From Geosiphon pyriformis (taxonomy: Eukaryota > Glomeromycota > Glomeromycetes > Archaeosporales > Geosiphonaceae): a stretch of DNA of 64,000 bases. Both the position numbers and the translations under genes were made by a program. Below are positions 1 to 11,200 of this stretch, one piece after another. The notes under the pieces were generated by a model that was not told where the DNA came from, ran no database searches, and saw only the letters and a program-made list of their open reading frames with translations. How positions within the stretch are numbered: the first letter of the stretch is position 1; every line of letters begins with the position of its first letter. The stretch is taken from the NCBI GenBank assembly GCA_016748015.1, contig JAAOMT010000295.1:812604-876603 (forward strand). The letters are read 5' to 3'.

Positions 1-1589
1 GCCTGGTTGTATTGGGCTTAAGTCAGTTTTATGAGATGCTGTTAAGTTGTTCTGTGTGGAATTTGTATCTCAAAAGAGTCTAAATGGTGCCACCAAAGTG
101 GCCATTAGTGATGGAAATTTTTTGACCACTCTTAAGATTGCACAGTCTTCTGGAGTGACCTCTGTTTTTTTTCTCTCTCTGTTAGTTGTACTGTGTGATA
201 TATCTTTGGATATCTTTTCTGATAACATCAAAACTGCTCTTGGCATTTTTGGTGTTGTCACTTCAGTTAAATTAAAGCCTGCTGGCTTATGGCAATATAC
301 TGTGGTTCATTTTAAGAACATTTTTTCTGCTGCTGCTACTCTCTCTAACTGATTTGTATTGGTCAAAAAAGATAGTGTTAGGATTTTTTCCATTGCCAAC
401 CAAAAGGAGGTTATCTCCTCAAGAGATACATTCAAAGCTAAGTTGGTTAATCTTCTATTTGACTGTACTGCCTTTGAGATAAGTGATTTGGTCTCCCAAG
501 TTGGTGGCCATATATGTTTTATTTCTTGCTCTCCTGAATCTTATTGACGTCAATGCTTTGCTGTGGTTACTTTTAATTCTTTGGAATCTCTGAATGTCAC
601 TATGTCAAAAACTGGTACTTTGCATAATTGTTGTATCTAGTGGGAAACTCCTGGGTATCACCACTGCTACAGGTGTCAAGACTTGAATCATTTGGCTGTG
701 GATTGCAAGAAGTTGTTTTTTATCTTATCTAAACTCTCTTTTAACATCTTTGGTGGCCCCAAAAACTTCAAACCTTTATTTGTTAGATCTAAATCTTATG
801 CCAAGACTGCTGCTTTTGTGGTTTCTTCTGGTGCTGCTGCTGCTAATATGGATTTGGATCTTGGTGGTCCTCCCAAAACTGTGACATCCATGTTGTCTGC
901 TGTATTTTCTGTTTCCAATACTGCTGTTGAATCTAGATTGGCTTCTCTTGAATTCCACCTTAGTGAATTATCTGTGTTAATAAAATTTTTAGTTGAATCT
1001 GTTAGTGCTCTGATTGCATTGGTTACCAAATTGCTGTCTACTCCATTTGCTGTGGATGTGTTAGTTAAGAAATGTGTGAATGAATTGGCTAAGCAAAATA
1101 AAAACTTGGCTGCTGTTGTCTCCATAATATAGAAAAAATTAACATATCTTGAGACAATATGTGAACAAGTCTGCTTGGAGAATAGATCAGATGTTGATGA
1201 CATGGTTGATAATGTTAATAATAATGATAATGAAGATAAAAACTTTTCAGTTTATGATAACATCTTCAATGTCATGATGTACCTATGGAAAGATCAGTCT
1301 TCTAAGATCAAATCCAGTCCTGATCAAACTGCTAAGTAAATAAGTAGTATGATTAAGAATAGTCATGAGCTTATTAGTATTATGAGTAAGATGTATGAAT
1401 TAAATATGTTTGATACATTAGGTAGCAAAGGTAGTACTAGCATGTAGTTAGGGCTTTTCACTTGTGGTTAACTGTATCTTGTGATTTCTGTATTATTGGG
1501 TAAGCTGGCTTTGTAAAACTGCCACATTACTGTGGCTTAACTAATAAATGACCAGTGTGGCTACATGTTAACAAAAAAAAAAAAAAAAA
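1..1589 (+). mobile_element. LINE-like ORF1-only element L1 (5' end outside window)
   Basis: A retroposed unit running from before the window to a 17-base A run at 1573-1589. It holds one long decayed ORF1-type reading frame and then about 125 bp of untranslated tail before the poly(A). No endonuclease or reverse transcriptase follows, so the copy is non-autonomous as seen. A second copy of the same unit begins at the next base. Its 3' tail is unlike that of the LINEs near 47-64 kb, so its partner enzyme is not in this window. Confidence 0.75.
2..1447 (+). pseudogene. LINE ORF1-type RNA-binding protein, decayed (copy L1)
   Basis: One reading frame stays homologous through the copy but is broken by stops near 350, 545, 638, 1130 and 1336. 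The N-terminal part resembles an RRM-like RNA-binding fold (VLCDISLDIF ... GLWQYTVVHFK). A CCHC zinc knuckle follows at about 665-715 (C-YR-C-QDLN-H-LAVD-C). The C-terminal third is hydrophobic heptad sequence that could form a coiled coil, ending with an acidic Asp/Asn stretch. RRM plus CCHC plus coiled coil is the usual layout of LINE ORF1 nucleic-acid chaperones. The same protein type recurs at 1.6-3.8, 41-43, 45-47 and 55-57 kb. Family assignment is by internal comparison only. Confidence 0.7.
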
Positions 1590-3838
1590 TAGTGCCACCA
1601 AAGTGGCCATTAGTGATGAAGTTTTTTTGACTACTTTTAAGATTGCAAAGTTCTCTGGTGTAACCTCTGTTTCTTCTTCTTCTTTGTCAGTTGCACTTTG
1701 TAATATACTTTTGGATACCTTTTCTGATGATATTAAATCTGCTCTTGATATGTTTGGTGTTATTACTTCAGTCAAGTTGAAGCCAGCTGGTTTATGACAA
1801 TATGTTGTGGTTCATTTCAAAGACATTTTTTCTGCTGCTGCTGCTGCTCTTACTCACTGGTCTGTGCTGGTAAGAAAATACAGTGTTAGAATTCTCCCTG
1901 TTATCAACCAAAATAATGTTATTTCTTCAAAAAATGCTTTTAAGGCTAAGTTGGTTAATCTTTTTTTTGGCTGTATTGCCTTTGAGATAAGTGATTTGGT
2001 CTCCCAAGTTGGTGACCATACATGTTTTATTTCTTACTTCCCTGAATCATACTAACATCAATGCTTTGCTGTAGTTATCTTTGATTCTTTGGAATCTCTG
2101 AATGTTGCTGTGTCAAAAACTGGTACCTTGTGTGATTGCCATATCTGATGGAAAACTTTTGGATGTTGCTGCTGCTACAGGTGTCAAGACTTAAATTATT
2201 TGGCTGTGGACTGTAAGAAGTCATTTCTTCTTCCACTCAAACTCTCTTTTAACATTTCTTGTGGCCCCAAAGTTTTCAAACCTTTATTTGCTAGAACTGA
2301 ATTTTATGTCAAAGCTGCTGCCTTAGTGGTTTCTTCTATTGCTAATATGAACTTGGATCTCAGTAGTCTCCCCAAAATTACAATATCTATATTGCCTAGT
2401 GTTACTCATAAAATATAGGAAGTATATTAGCATATAAATTAGCCAATTATAGATAGATGTAGTAAATGTGGAATTCCAGAATTCTTCTTAGAGGAATCGC
2501 AAGATTCCAGGAATTGCAGGATTCTCACACGAGGAATTGCAGGATTCCAGAATTCTAGGATTCCTCTCAAAGAAATTGCAGAATTCTAGGAATTCCAGGA
2601 TTCCTGATGTGAAGAATTAAGGAATTAAGAAATCTCAATTATGTATATATAGCAGTAGTATCAGAAGCTAGAAAATTAGTCAAATAGACTCCCAAAGTCA
2701 ATTAGGCTCAAAGTTAAGAAGACTGAGAGTCAGTAGGACTCTCAGAGTCAATTAGACTCGCAAATCATAATTAATAAATACCCTTCCTTTAAAAGATAGA
2801 ATACTATAACTTGAAGTGAAATTGCTTTTATATTAATGAAATTATCCATTATCTTTAAATTCATGTTATTATCCACTACTTAACCTGCTGGCACAATAGC
2901 TCTTGATCACGGTTATTAATAGGACACTTATTTTTTATTTTATTTTCTTATTTCTTTATTTTCTTTTATTTTCTTTATTTTATTTTATTTTTTTTTGTTG
3001 TTCACTAAATTGATTAAAAAGATTAAGCGCTGAGTTATTGACATTACAGATAGCCTGGTAAAAGACCCAGAAATAAAGGTAGAATTATATATTATTGGTT
3101 AGCTTACCAGAAGGGCACGACTGCCAGAATAAATCTGGTCACCAAGCTGAAAAAGAAATTAGGAAAACAACTTGAGAATACAACCACTATTAACTTTATT
3201 GAATCTCTGTTCATTATACAAAAGACTCAACCAAAACCTTCAGATAACAATACTTTTAGATATTACTAACAACATTATATCAATTGAGCACCAAGTTATG
3301 GGTTTGTTATTTAATTTGAGACCCCAAATAATCATTTGTAACACTGGTGTTCTTTCTGCTTCCAATTTTGCTGTTGAATTTAGATTGGCTTCTTTAGAAT
3401 CTTTGGTTGAACCTGTTGGTGCTTTGGTTGTATTAGTTACCAAATTACTGTCTATTTCACCTGCTGTGGATGTATCAGTTAGAAAAAATATGACTGGGTT
3501 GGCTAAGCAAAATAAAGACTTGGCTGCTGTTGCTTTCATAATGCAGAAAAAAATAACACACCTTGAAAAAAAATGTAAGTGGGCCTGCTTGGAGGATGCA
3601 TCTAATGATGATAACATAGTTAATGATGATGATAATAATGATGAAGATTTTTCAGTCTATAATAACACCTTTGATATTATGATGCATTTTTAAGAAGATC
3701 AGCCTTCCAGTATTAAATCCAGTTTTGATTAGATTGCTAAGTGGATGAGTAGTATAATTAAGAATAGTCATGAACTTGTTAGCATTATGAATTAGATATG
3801 TTTAATACATTAGGTAGCAAAAGTAGTACTAGTGTGTA
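1590..3838 (+). pseudogene. LINE ORF1-type protein, decayed and interrupted (copy L2)
   Basis: Homologous to the L1 frame: RRM-like part (1590-2055), CCHC knuckle (C-YR-C-QDLN-Y-LAVD-C near 2175-2215, with the zinc-binding His changed to Tyr), then the hydrophobic C-terminal region, which resumes after the insertion at about 3350. It ends in a poly-Asp/Asn stretch near 3600-3650. Stops occur at about 1795, 2053 and 2148, and again near 3691. The 5' end of the ORF is missing. Loss of the knuckle His and multiple stops indicate a dead copy. Confidence 0.7.
2404..3346. mobile_element. 943 bp insertion in L2, possible solo LTR plus flanking fragment
   Basis: Comparison with L1 shows the ORF1 frame of L2 broken at 2403 and resumed at 3347, with a GTGTT direct repeat at 2399-2403 and 3347-3351. 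The insert starts with a block of repeated GGAATT/GGATTCC-type palindromes (2480-2615), then a TATATATA box (about 2641), then CTCAGAGTC-like repeats (2690-2765), which resembles LTR promoter structure. A T-rich tract lies at 2926-3000, and the last 330 bp contains a short open stretch with no recognised domain. Terminal TG/CA were not found at the duplication, so the class is uncertain. Confidence 0.5.
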
Positions 3839-3977
3839 GTTAGAGCTTTCCACTTGTGATTAGCTGCATTTTGTGATTTTTGTATTATTGGGTGAACTGG
3901 CTTTATAAAAGTGCCACATTACTATAGACATAACTAATAAATAACCAGCATGGCTACATGTTAACAAAAAAAAATAA

Positions 3978-5388
3978 AAAACAAAGAAAACCTTCCTTTG
4001 AAGAAAGAAAAGTGGACATTGAAAATCTGTTAACTAGAAACAGCCCAGTTATCTCAAAAAAAGATAATACCCTTGGATGAACCCATGTAATACAACACAC
4101 TATTACCACAAAAGAAACTTGTCTCATTCATTTGAAACCTTATCAATTCAATTAACACAATGATGAGTTCATTAAAAAAGAGATAAACCAGATGAAAGAT
4201 TTTGGATTTATACAAAAAACCAAGAGTAAATGGACTTTTTCAGTTTTAGTGGTATCCAAAAAAGGTGGAATCCTATGCTTTTGTGTTGACTACTGCCAAT
4301 TAAATGCCATCACTATAAGAAACATATATCCACTTCCCAAAATTAATACAATGCTAGATAAATTCAATGATGCTGCTTTCTTCTCAACTATTAACTTAAT
4401 TGCTAAATTCTGGCAAGTAAAGATGGATCCAAAAAGCAGAAAAAAAACTGCTTTTATTATCAAGTATGGCACCTATGAATTTACAGTCATGCTTTTTGGT
4501 CTCACCAATACCTCTTTCACTTTTTAACACCTAATAAACAAAGTATTTGAATCAGTAAAAGAAAACTTTGTTCTAGTCTACCTAGATAACATAATAGTCT
4601 ACTCAAAAACCTGGAATGAATACCTTAAACATTTGCAGAAGATTTTTGATCTGCTCAAAAATGCTGGCTTTAAGATCAACCCAATCAAATTTTTCTTTGG
4701 ACACCAATCTACTCAGTTCCTTGGTCATTTTATTACAAAAGATGGAATCTTCTCTGACCCAGCTAAAGTTGAAAAAGTTCAAAACATTAGACAATCAATG
4801 AATGTTCCTAAACTATGCTCTTTTTTTGGTTTGGCTTCTTACTATCACAAATTTATCAAGAATTTCTCCAAAAGTGCCTTTTCTCTCAATCAGCTATTTA
4901 GGAAAAATGTCAATTATCACTGGGGTACTCATCAACAAAAAGCTTTTGAAATTTTGAAGGAAAAACTTGTTACTGAACCAATTCTCAAGCAACCTGATCT
5001 GAACCAATCTTTTATCCTCCACACTAATACATCTGGCTATGGACTTGGTGCTGTTTTTTCACAAAAAGATAAAAATAACAGAGAATATGCTATAGCATAT
5101 GTCAGTAGATCTCTTACACCAGCAGAAAAGAACTATTCAGTTACTAAACAAGAATGTTTAGCAGTAGTTTGGGCTATTAGTTACTAGAATCAATATCTTC
5201 TTGGTGTGAAATTCTTAACAGTAACAGATCATCAAGCCTTAGTTTGGCTGCACAATAAAAAAAAGCTAGAACACAAATGAATAACTTGCTAAATACTCCA
5301 CTTGGATGAATTTGACTATAATATTCAACACCACAAAGGAGCAAATTATTAAAATGCCAATGCTCTCTCTAGACTTACCATTCAGTGA
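3978..5388 (+). pseudogene. pol of element A: reverse transcriptase and RNase H, truncated and decayed
   Basis: Begins just before the RT domain at a point equivalent to B position 20388. RT motifs visible: DYCQLNAIT, the FSTINL block around the first catalytic Asp (Asp replaced by Asn), the PFGLTN-type block (here LFGLTN), and VYLDN at about 4575-4590 where the second Asp of YLDD is Asn. RNase H of the Ty3/gypsy type follows (HTNTSGYGLGAV ... SVTKQECLAVVW). The shared family stop TGA lies at 5386-5388. Loss of RT active-site acids and several stops make an active enzyme impossible. Confidence 0.85.
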
Positions 5389-5446
5389 TAATACAACCTC
5401 TCAAACCAAACCAACTTAATTATTAGTAACTCCTTCACAAACAAAC

Positions 5447-6685
5447 ATGATAATAGACTTAAACAACTACTCTGCCTTAATAGAATTTTTAGATAAAAAA
5501 CAATACCCACCAGAATACACTTAACAGCAAAAAAAACATTTATGCAAACAATCAAATATCTATTTGATCTGCCAAAACCAATTATATAAAAAAAACAGAA
5601 AAGATCTTAACTGCCCCCAAAGAGTTATCAAATTTGAAGAAAAAGAAATTGTAATATATAACATGCATACTGATTCATTAGCTGAACACTTTGGAAAAAC
5701 AAAAACAATTCAGAAAACTTTAGCTTGCTATTATTGGCCTACTTTGGGAAAAGACATTGCTGAATACATCAAAACCTGTGACATCTACCAAAGAAGAGGC
5801 AAATCCAATCACAAAAAAAATATCCATCCAATCTCTGTTGGTTAACCATTTGACAGAATTGGTATAGATGTTATTGGACCTTTAATAATAACTCCTGATG
5901 GCAACAGATACATTATTACAGCTACCAATTATCTTACAAAGTGGGTAGAAGCAAGAGCCACTCCAGACCAAACAGCAGTCTCAATAGCCAATTTTATTTA
6001 TAAAGATATCATTTGCTGTCATGACTATCCCAAAGAACTTTTATCTGATAAAAGAAGAGCTTTTCTCAGTACACTGGTTGAAAAACTTTGTAGAAAAATA
6101 GGAATACATCATAAACTTTTCTCCTCTTATTATTTTTAAACAAATGATTTAGTGGAACGTTTTAATAAAACACTATGTAAAATCTTGGCCAAAACCAGTA
6201 AAGAAACAAACTTATGGGACAAAATACTACTTTCAGCCTTGTTTGCTTATAGAACTGTAAATCATAACATAACAAATTATAAATCTTTTTATCTGCTCTA
6301 TGAATACATGGCAACACTACCAATAAAAATTAACATTGAAATAATATCTTTTAAAGAAATCACATTAGGAAATTACAAAGACATTTTGCAAAAAAGACTT
6401 GGTACCATTTTTGACTCCTTAGTAGAAGCACAAATAATTGCTTTTGAAAAGATAAAACAGTTCCAAGAAAAGCTTAAAAGAAAAAAAACCTATAAAATCC
6501 TTTTTTTAAGTGTTGGTGACTTGATATTAGAATACTGTTCAGACAGAAACAATGTCTATGGTAATGAATTCTCTAGCTGATGAAAAGAACCCTTTATAGT
6601 CAACAAAGTTTTGAACAATGGTTCTTATATTTTTTAAGATCAATCCAGAACAATCTTCAATGATTGTCCTGTTTATAGTACATGA
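5447..6685 (+). pseudogene. Integrase of element A, decayed
   Basis: Starts at the family-conserved ATG (MIIDLNNYSAL) 58 bases after the RNase H stop, in the +1 frame relative to RNase H. The zinc-binding HHCC domain is visible (H...H near 5660-5700, C..C in TCDIYQRRG near 5780). The DDE core follows: IGIDVIGP, then YITKW-type sequence, LSDKRRAF, and VERFNKTL near 6150-6180. Stops interrupt it at about 5524, 5843 and 6139. The 3' end is the TGA at 6683-6685, also a stop in B and C; the same frame then continues with a conserved tail (LKKYYKR, DWLPVV). Confidence 0.8.
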
Positions 6686-6766
6686 CTCAAAAAATATTAT
6701 AAACGATCTGATTGGTTGCCTGTTGTAATAATATTGACCCAAATGATCAACAAAAATCAAGTATAA

Positions 6767-7464
6767 ATAAATGCACTATTTCTAAAACAGAGGTATTTTC
6801 AATTAACATGAATAATTATTTTCTGGATTAAAACATTTAAAATGTTTTCTATACTCTCTATGAGTATTAGATCAAAAACTATCCAAATGCTACTTTGACC
6901 ATTGGAAAACAAACCATCATAACTGATAACAATAGAACACATACTGTTATTAGACCAAAGAAAACCACTACCAAAAGAAAAAAAATTAGTAGCAAAATAA
7001 ATAAATATTTGTTAGAAAGTATAACAGCCACTATACTCTCACCTTCTAGCACAATTGGAAAAACAATTCAAGAAATTTTGTCTATAGACAAAAATCTGTC
7101 ATATGAAAGGCAATTAGAACTCTATAATCATCTTGAAAAAATCATAGAGAATATAAAACTTATGAAGAAAACAACTTCAGAGATACAGGCAGAAATTTTG
7201 GGCATTATATGATTAGATGTCTTAAGAGTTTTAACTATTGCTAAAAGAGCCAAAACTCTAATACAAAGATTTGGTCTCTTGAATACAAAACTCATTTCAC
7301 TTCAAGTATTATATACCCTATCCACAAAAAACTTCAACAAACTAGTTAGCTTTGAGTTAGATAAAACTCTTCAAATAAACTACACTATAAATAACTTGAT
7401 TTCACTGGAGCTTAATCTTTTTGGAAAAGATGATGTTATAGTTGAAACCTATACTTCTTATTAA
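6767..7464 (+). pseudogene. 3' ORF of element A, downstream of integrase, function unknown
   Basis: Homologous to the better preserved copy in element C (24344-25097). It includes the TLTIGKQT, THTVIRPKKTT, ITATILSPSSTIGK, EIQAEILGII and LNLFG segments in one frame, with stops near 6830-6875 and at 7210. The last ten or so codons lie within the 3' LTR, which starts at 7434. No signal peptide or membrane segment is evident, so it does not look like an envelope protein despite its position. I do not recognise a domain. Confidence 0.65.
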
Positions 7465-8183
7465 TTACATGTATTAGCCACTGATGTCATATTATTATGG
7501 TTAAAACTTACACTTCTTATTAATTATCACATGTATTAGTCACTGATGTCATATAATTAGCCACTCTATTTTTAAAAAGTGATTATTGACCTGACTGTTG
7601 ACCTGATTATTGACCTGATCATTAACCTAGTCGTTGATCTAATCATTGACCACTTTTGATAGCTATATAAGCAATAAATCTCTTAGCTGTAGAAAAGCAT
7701 GTAAGAATCAAAAAAAATAAAAGAAATAAAATAACAACTTTCATCTCAATTATTTTCTTATTGCTAATTTCTCTTTCCCTATTTTTAATTATCTAAACAT
7801 CTTGGGATAAAAGATTACTTGTTGGTTATTTCTTACTCTTTTTCTAAAACATGTAATTACAGCATTTGAAGATTATTAAATAAAATGTGACTGAAGAATA
7901 TATTTGATACCTGATATTAAATTCTAAGAGTACTAATATGAGGCATAGAATTATACCAGTATGTGATCATTTATTAACAGTATGGACTATTTCTTTACTT
8001 TCAGATTTCCTGGTTATCCTTGAAAAGTATAGTAATTGAGATATTTTATGAGACTGATCTTGCATATTGAATCTATACTTATTCAATTTGCTCTTTAAAG
8101 TTGAATTTTCTTTGATTTCTTTCATTACTCTACAATTTTGTTCTTCTTGACTATCCATTAGCTTGTTACTCCAACTTGTAATA
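7434..8183 (+). repeat. 3' LTR of element A (about 750 bp, with internal duplication)
   Basis: Starts TGTTATAG after a purine-rich tract (GGAAAAGATGA) and ends CTTGTAATA, a decayed form of the family end GTAACA. The first 60 or so bases occur twice in tandem (7434-7494 and 7495-about 7560), which makes this LTR about 50 bp longer than the others. It contains six 12-bp repeats and a TATATAAG box at about 7667. Confidence 0.85.
7580..7651 (+). repeat. 12-bp tandem repeat in LTR U3, 6 units (element A)
   Basis: Six consecutive units of the TGATTATTGACC type, ending 15-20 bp before the TATATAAG box. The same array occurs in every LTR of this family with 5 to 8 units. Confidence 0.85.
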
Positions 8184-8189
8184 ATAACA

Positions 8190-9000
8190 AAACAATTTAA
8201 GTACTGCTGTTTTTTTTGACAAAAACTACAGACTCATAATACCAAAGTTTTAAGAAGAAACCAACTGACTTTGTTGTTTTTAAACTTGCTTTTTTACAGT
8301 ATTTTTGTGATTCTAATATGCTTGTTAGACTACAAAATCAGTTCAGCATAATAAAACAAAAAAATTACAAAGTAATAACTACTTATTTTGAAAAGTTCAA
8401 TCAAATTTTTCGACAAATATAGACAATTAAACAAAACTATTATATCACAAAACAAATCTTCAACCAATTTATCAAGAGATTAAGAAACAGTATTTTACAA
8501 TTTATAAGATTTAGTTACTTAATTAACTTGCAAAAAGCAGTTATCTTTGCCCATAATATTAAATCAATAGAACAAAAAGCCAATTATACTCAAGCTATTA
8601 ATTTGGCTATAAATAAAACCTCTAATATTAATATAAAGCTTACCCAATTAAGTAAAAAATTAACTTAAAAAATTGAGAGATTCTTAGCTAGAACTGCAAA
8701 AACTTATCAATTATCACAATAGAAAGACAACATCAATAGATACCAATAATAGTAGAATTAACAACAATAACAACAACTCTGAAAATTAAATTTTTACAAT
8801 TGTTACTACTGTTAGAAATCTGAACACATTGTCAAAATTACTGAAAAAAATAGCAAACCAAAATTAAGGAAACTAATATTAACAACTAAGATATTTTTAA
8901 GCCATAGGACTTCAATATTTTATATCTCAATATTAACCATTATAATATTCACATTAACTGTCCCAAAATTACTATTAGCAATCATAAGCAATAATACAAA
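8190..9000 (+). pseudogene. gag remnant of element E
   Basis: Translated fragments align with D gag without gaps over the capsid part: FFLTKTTDS ... FVVFKLAFLQYF corresponds to YFLQETAKE ... WQAFKDAFLQQF in D. Further on, FNQFIKRLRNSI and EQKANYTQAINLAINKT match the D capsid C-terminus. A ruined zinc knuckle (CYYC with the distal ligands lost) lies near 8805-8825 after a Gln/Asn-rich linker full of stops. The A insertion removed the gag start. Confidence 0.7.
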
Positions 9001-9292
9001 TAATGTCTTAGTATCAAGCTTTCTTATATAATTATTTTAAACTTTAAGCAATTAACTATAACCAAGAATAACAAAACACTAATAAAAATTAGACACATCC
9101 TATCAGTAGGCTATTTTGACTAATAAACTGTAACAACATATTATTTTGAACAGCACAAACTGGATATCCAAACCAGGTCTTGTATCTTGATCATATAGAA
9201 ATTCTGAATTTTGGTAATACTACATCTTTAGAAAAAAAAATGTAGTTAGAATTATTAATTCTTCTATTCAAAATACAAATCTGTCTACCAAT

Positions 9293-9700
9293 ATGATCCC
9301 ATCTACCATAATTATTGAAGATTATACTCTTGTTACTATATTTTTATTTAATGTTAATAATTTATATACTACTAATCTTTTTAGTAGAGCTGTTATTAAT
9401 CAGGATAAACCAATTATAACAATATATATTGATGCTAAAATAGAACAATTAAATATTAAATTAATACTCAACAGTAGATCTGCAGACAGCATAATTATAA
9501 AACAACTTATAGATTAATTAAGTTATAAAATAAATCATGCAACTACTATTAAAATAATTATCACAGATAAAAATACTAAAACACCAATAGAAGAGATCAA
9601 CAATTTTTTTTTCGAAATTCATAGAATTAATATCTCAATTAAGTATTTGTTATGAAAGCCATTCAGTATTAAACTCTTGTAGAAAATAATTAATTAACTA
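9293..9700 (+). pseudogene. Aspartic protease remnant of element E
   Basis: Matches the D protease: KLILNSRSADSIIIKQL corresponds to QLILDSGSAGSIITYQL in D, so the catalytic Asp of the DSG motif has become Asn and Gly has become Arg. The downstream segment (TPIEEINNFFFEI) aligns with TPVGEIDNFSFTI in D. Several stops follow. The changed residues are those expected from G-to-A changes. Confidence 0.7.
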
Positions 9701-10004
9701 AAACTCACATCATACTTGACTAGAACACCCAAGAACTTCAGATCATTTTTAATAAACAATATGCTAAAGTATCTACTATGTATAAACACTTCAAAATAAC
9801 AACCCTAAAACAATTTCTAATCAAATTTAAAGAACCTACCTTCTAGCCAATTTTGAAAACTTATCAAGTTTTTTGGATTGATGATTACAAAACAGAGTTA
9901 TCACTACTTTTTACATGAGAAAAAAAAAGTAAAGAAAGAGCTGACAAAGAATCCATGACAGCACTATTAATCTATTTAACTTCAAATTAAAGAAATCAAT
10001 CTTA

Positions 10005-11200
10005 TTGACTTCTAAAATTAATCTGTGTTGATTGTGAAAAAAAGTTATTTTCAATAAATGCTTACATCAGAAACAATAAAATATGGCCAACTGTTACCAA
10101 ATACTATTGCTAATCTTGTGTATTGAAATAATTTGAATAACCAAAACAGTAAGACAAATAAAACAATATATTATGCTTTACATGTAGTAAAATTTTATCA
10201 GATAAAAAATTGTGGAATAATGTCTTTAACAAAGAAGAAACATGTAACAAATTCTGCTAATATAATATTTTAATTAATAATTGGACCTGAAAAAAAACTT
10301 TATTTGCCATGGTCTATAGTTAAACAATAAACTAACTGAATTTATACCTCTACAATAAAAAAAAATTTGGAAAATAACCACAGCCAAATAGAAAAATGCC
10401 ACAATTAATAAAATACACACCATAAAAAATGTCCCAATAACTATCAAAAAAATGAACAACCTATTTACAAATAATCCTAAAGCATTCTAAAACCAGTACC
10501 AAAAACTGGCTTATACCCAAGAAAAACAAAAACAAAGATTAGCAGACCTTAATACAAAACTGTACAATTATTGCTTGATTCTTTGTTATTTTCAATACTA
10601 CAACAAATGTAATTTCTTGTTTAATTCACTTCCAAAAACATTATACCCTATTACTAAACTACCAAAATCTGAAGAAGAATATGAGTTTACTATTAAAAAC
10701 ATGTTATTTTAAGAGCCAAGTAAGACTATTAAAATAGAAAAGTATCTTGTCTATTTTAATCTCTTCAAAAAGTTAAAATTGAAATAGTATAATAATAACA
10801 ATAAAAAAATATGTCCTAAAAAAACACATAAAAACAAAATTGAATTTGATTTAAAATACTTCAGATAATTTTCTATAGTTATAGCTTCATATTTTTTTGT
10901 AAAAATATATCTCAAAATAGCTTTAAAAATTTCTATTAATACTATAATTTAAGTTGTTTTTTGGTTTAGCCTTGTAAAGAAAAAAATCAATGTAAAAAAA
11001 AGAATTATTGATGCTAAATACACTGAAAACATTATTGTAATACTATAAAACAATTTCAATAAACTCTACACAATTAAATCACATGAAAAAATTACCCAAG
11101 CTATTTTTTTACTCTTTGTAAAAATATTACAATTAACCCCAGTTATTACATGTAAAAAATTAAGTCTTATTGCATAAGAAATTAACAGATTTGGATCAAG
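10005..11200 (+). pseudogene. Cys-rich region and dUTPase remnant of element E
   Basis: The Cys-rich stretch (CVDCEKKLFSINAYI at about 10030, CFTCSKIL near 10180) aligns with the D domain. dUTPase motifs can still be followed in order: FDLKYF (motif 1, YDLRYL in D), LKIALKI, RIIDAKYTENIIVIL (motif 3, VIDTGYTEDITIML in D) near 10998-11042, HEKITQAIF near 11080, and NRFGSS near 11190 (motif 5). Many stops. This shows the dUTPase was already part of the family when the older element inserted. Confidence 0.7.

Larger units (their letters stand above)
1590..3977 (+). mobile_element. LINE-like ORF1-only element L2, 5'-truncated, head-to-tail with L1
   Basis: Sequence homologous to L1 restarts directly after the L1 poly(A) run, at the point equivalent to about base 83 of L1 (GCCACCAAAGTGGCC in both). 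It runs to its own A-rich end at about 3966-3981. Right of it lies element A pol sequence, so the L1/L2 array sits inside that Ty3/gypsy element. L2 is split by a 943 bp insertion at 2404-3346 flanked by GTGTT. Confidence 0.75.
3978..8183 (+). mobile_element. Ty3/gypsy element A, 3' portion (5' part lost beyond the LINE insertion)
   Basis: Closely related to elements B and C. The window holds its RT, RNase H, integrase, 3' ORF and 3' LTR. The left edge is cut inside pol by the A-rich end of L2. The right edge is the LTR end at 8183, immediately followed by gag sequence of the older element E, so A was inserted in the E gag gene. Stops and frameshifts show it is dead. Confidence 0.85.

Noticed and set aside
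2640-2765. CRISPR-like short repeats in the 943 bp insertion
   Set aside because: The repeats are irregular palindromes without spacers of even length, and the window is eukaryotic.
5386-5388. Antizyme-like +1 frameshift at the CAG TGA codon pair ending RNase H
   Set aside because: The stop is shared by A, B and C, but the +1 frame has its own TAA before the integrase ATG in all three. A defined frameshift site here cannot be supported; only the frame offset is reported.
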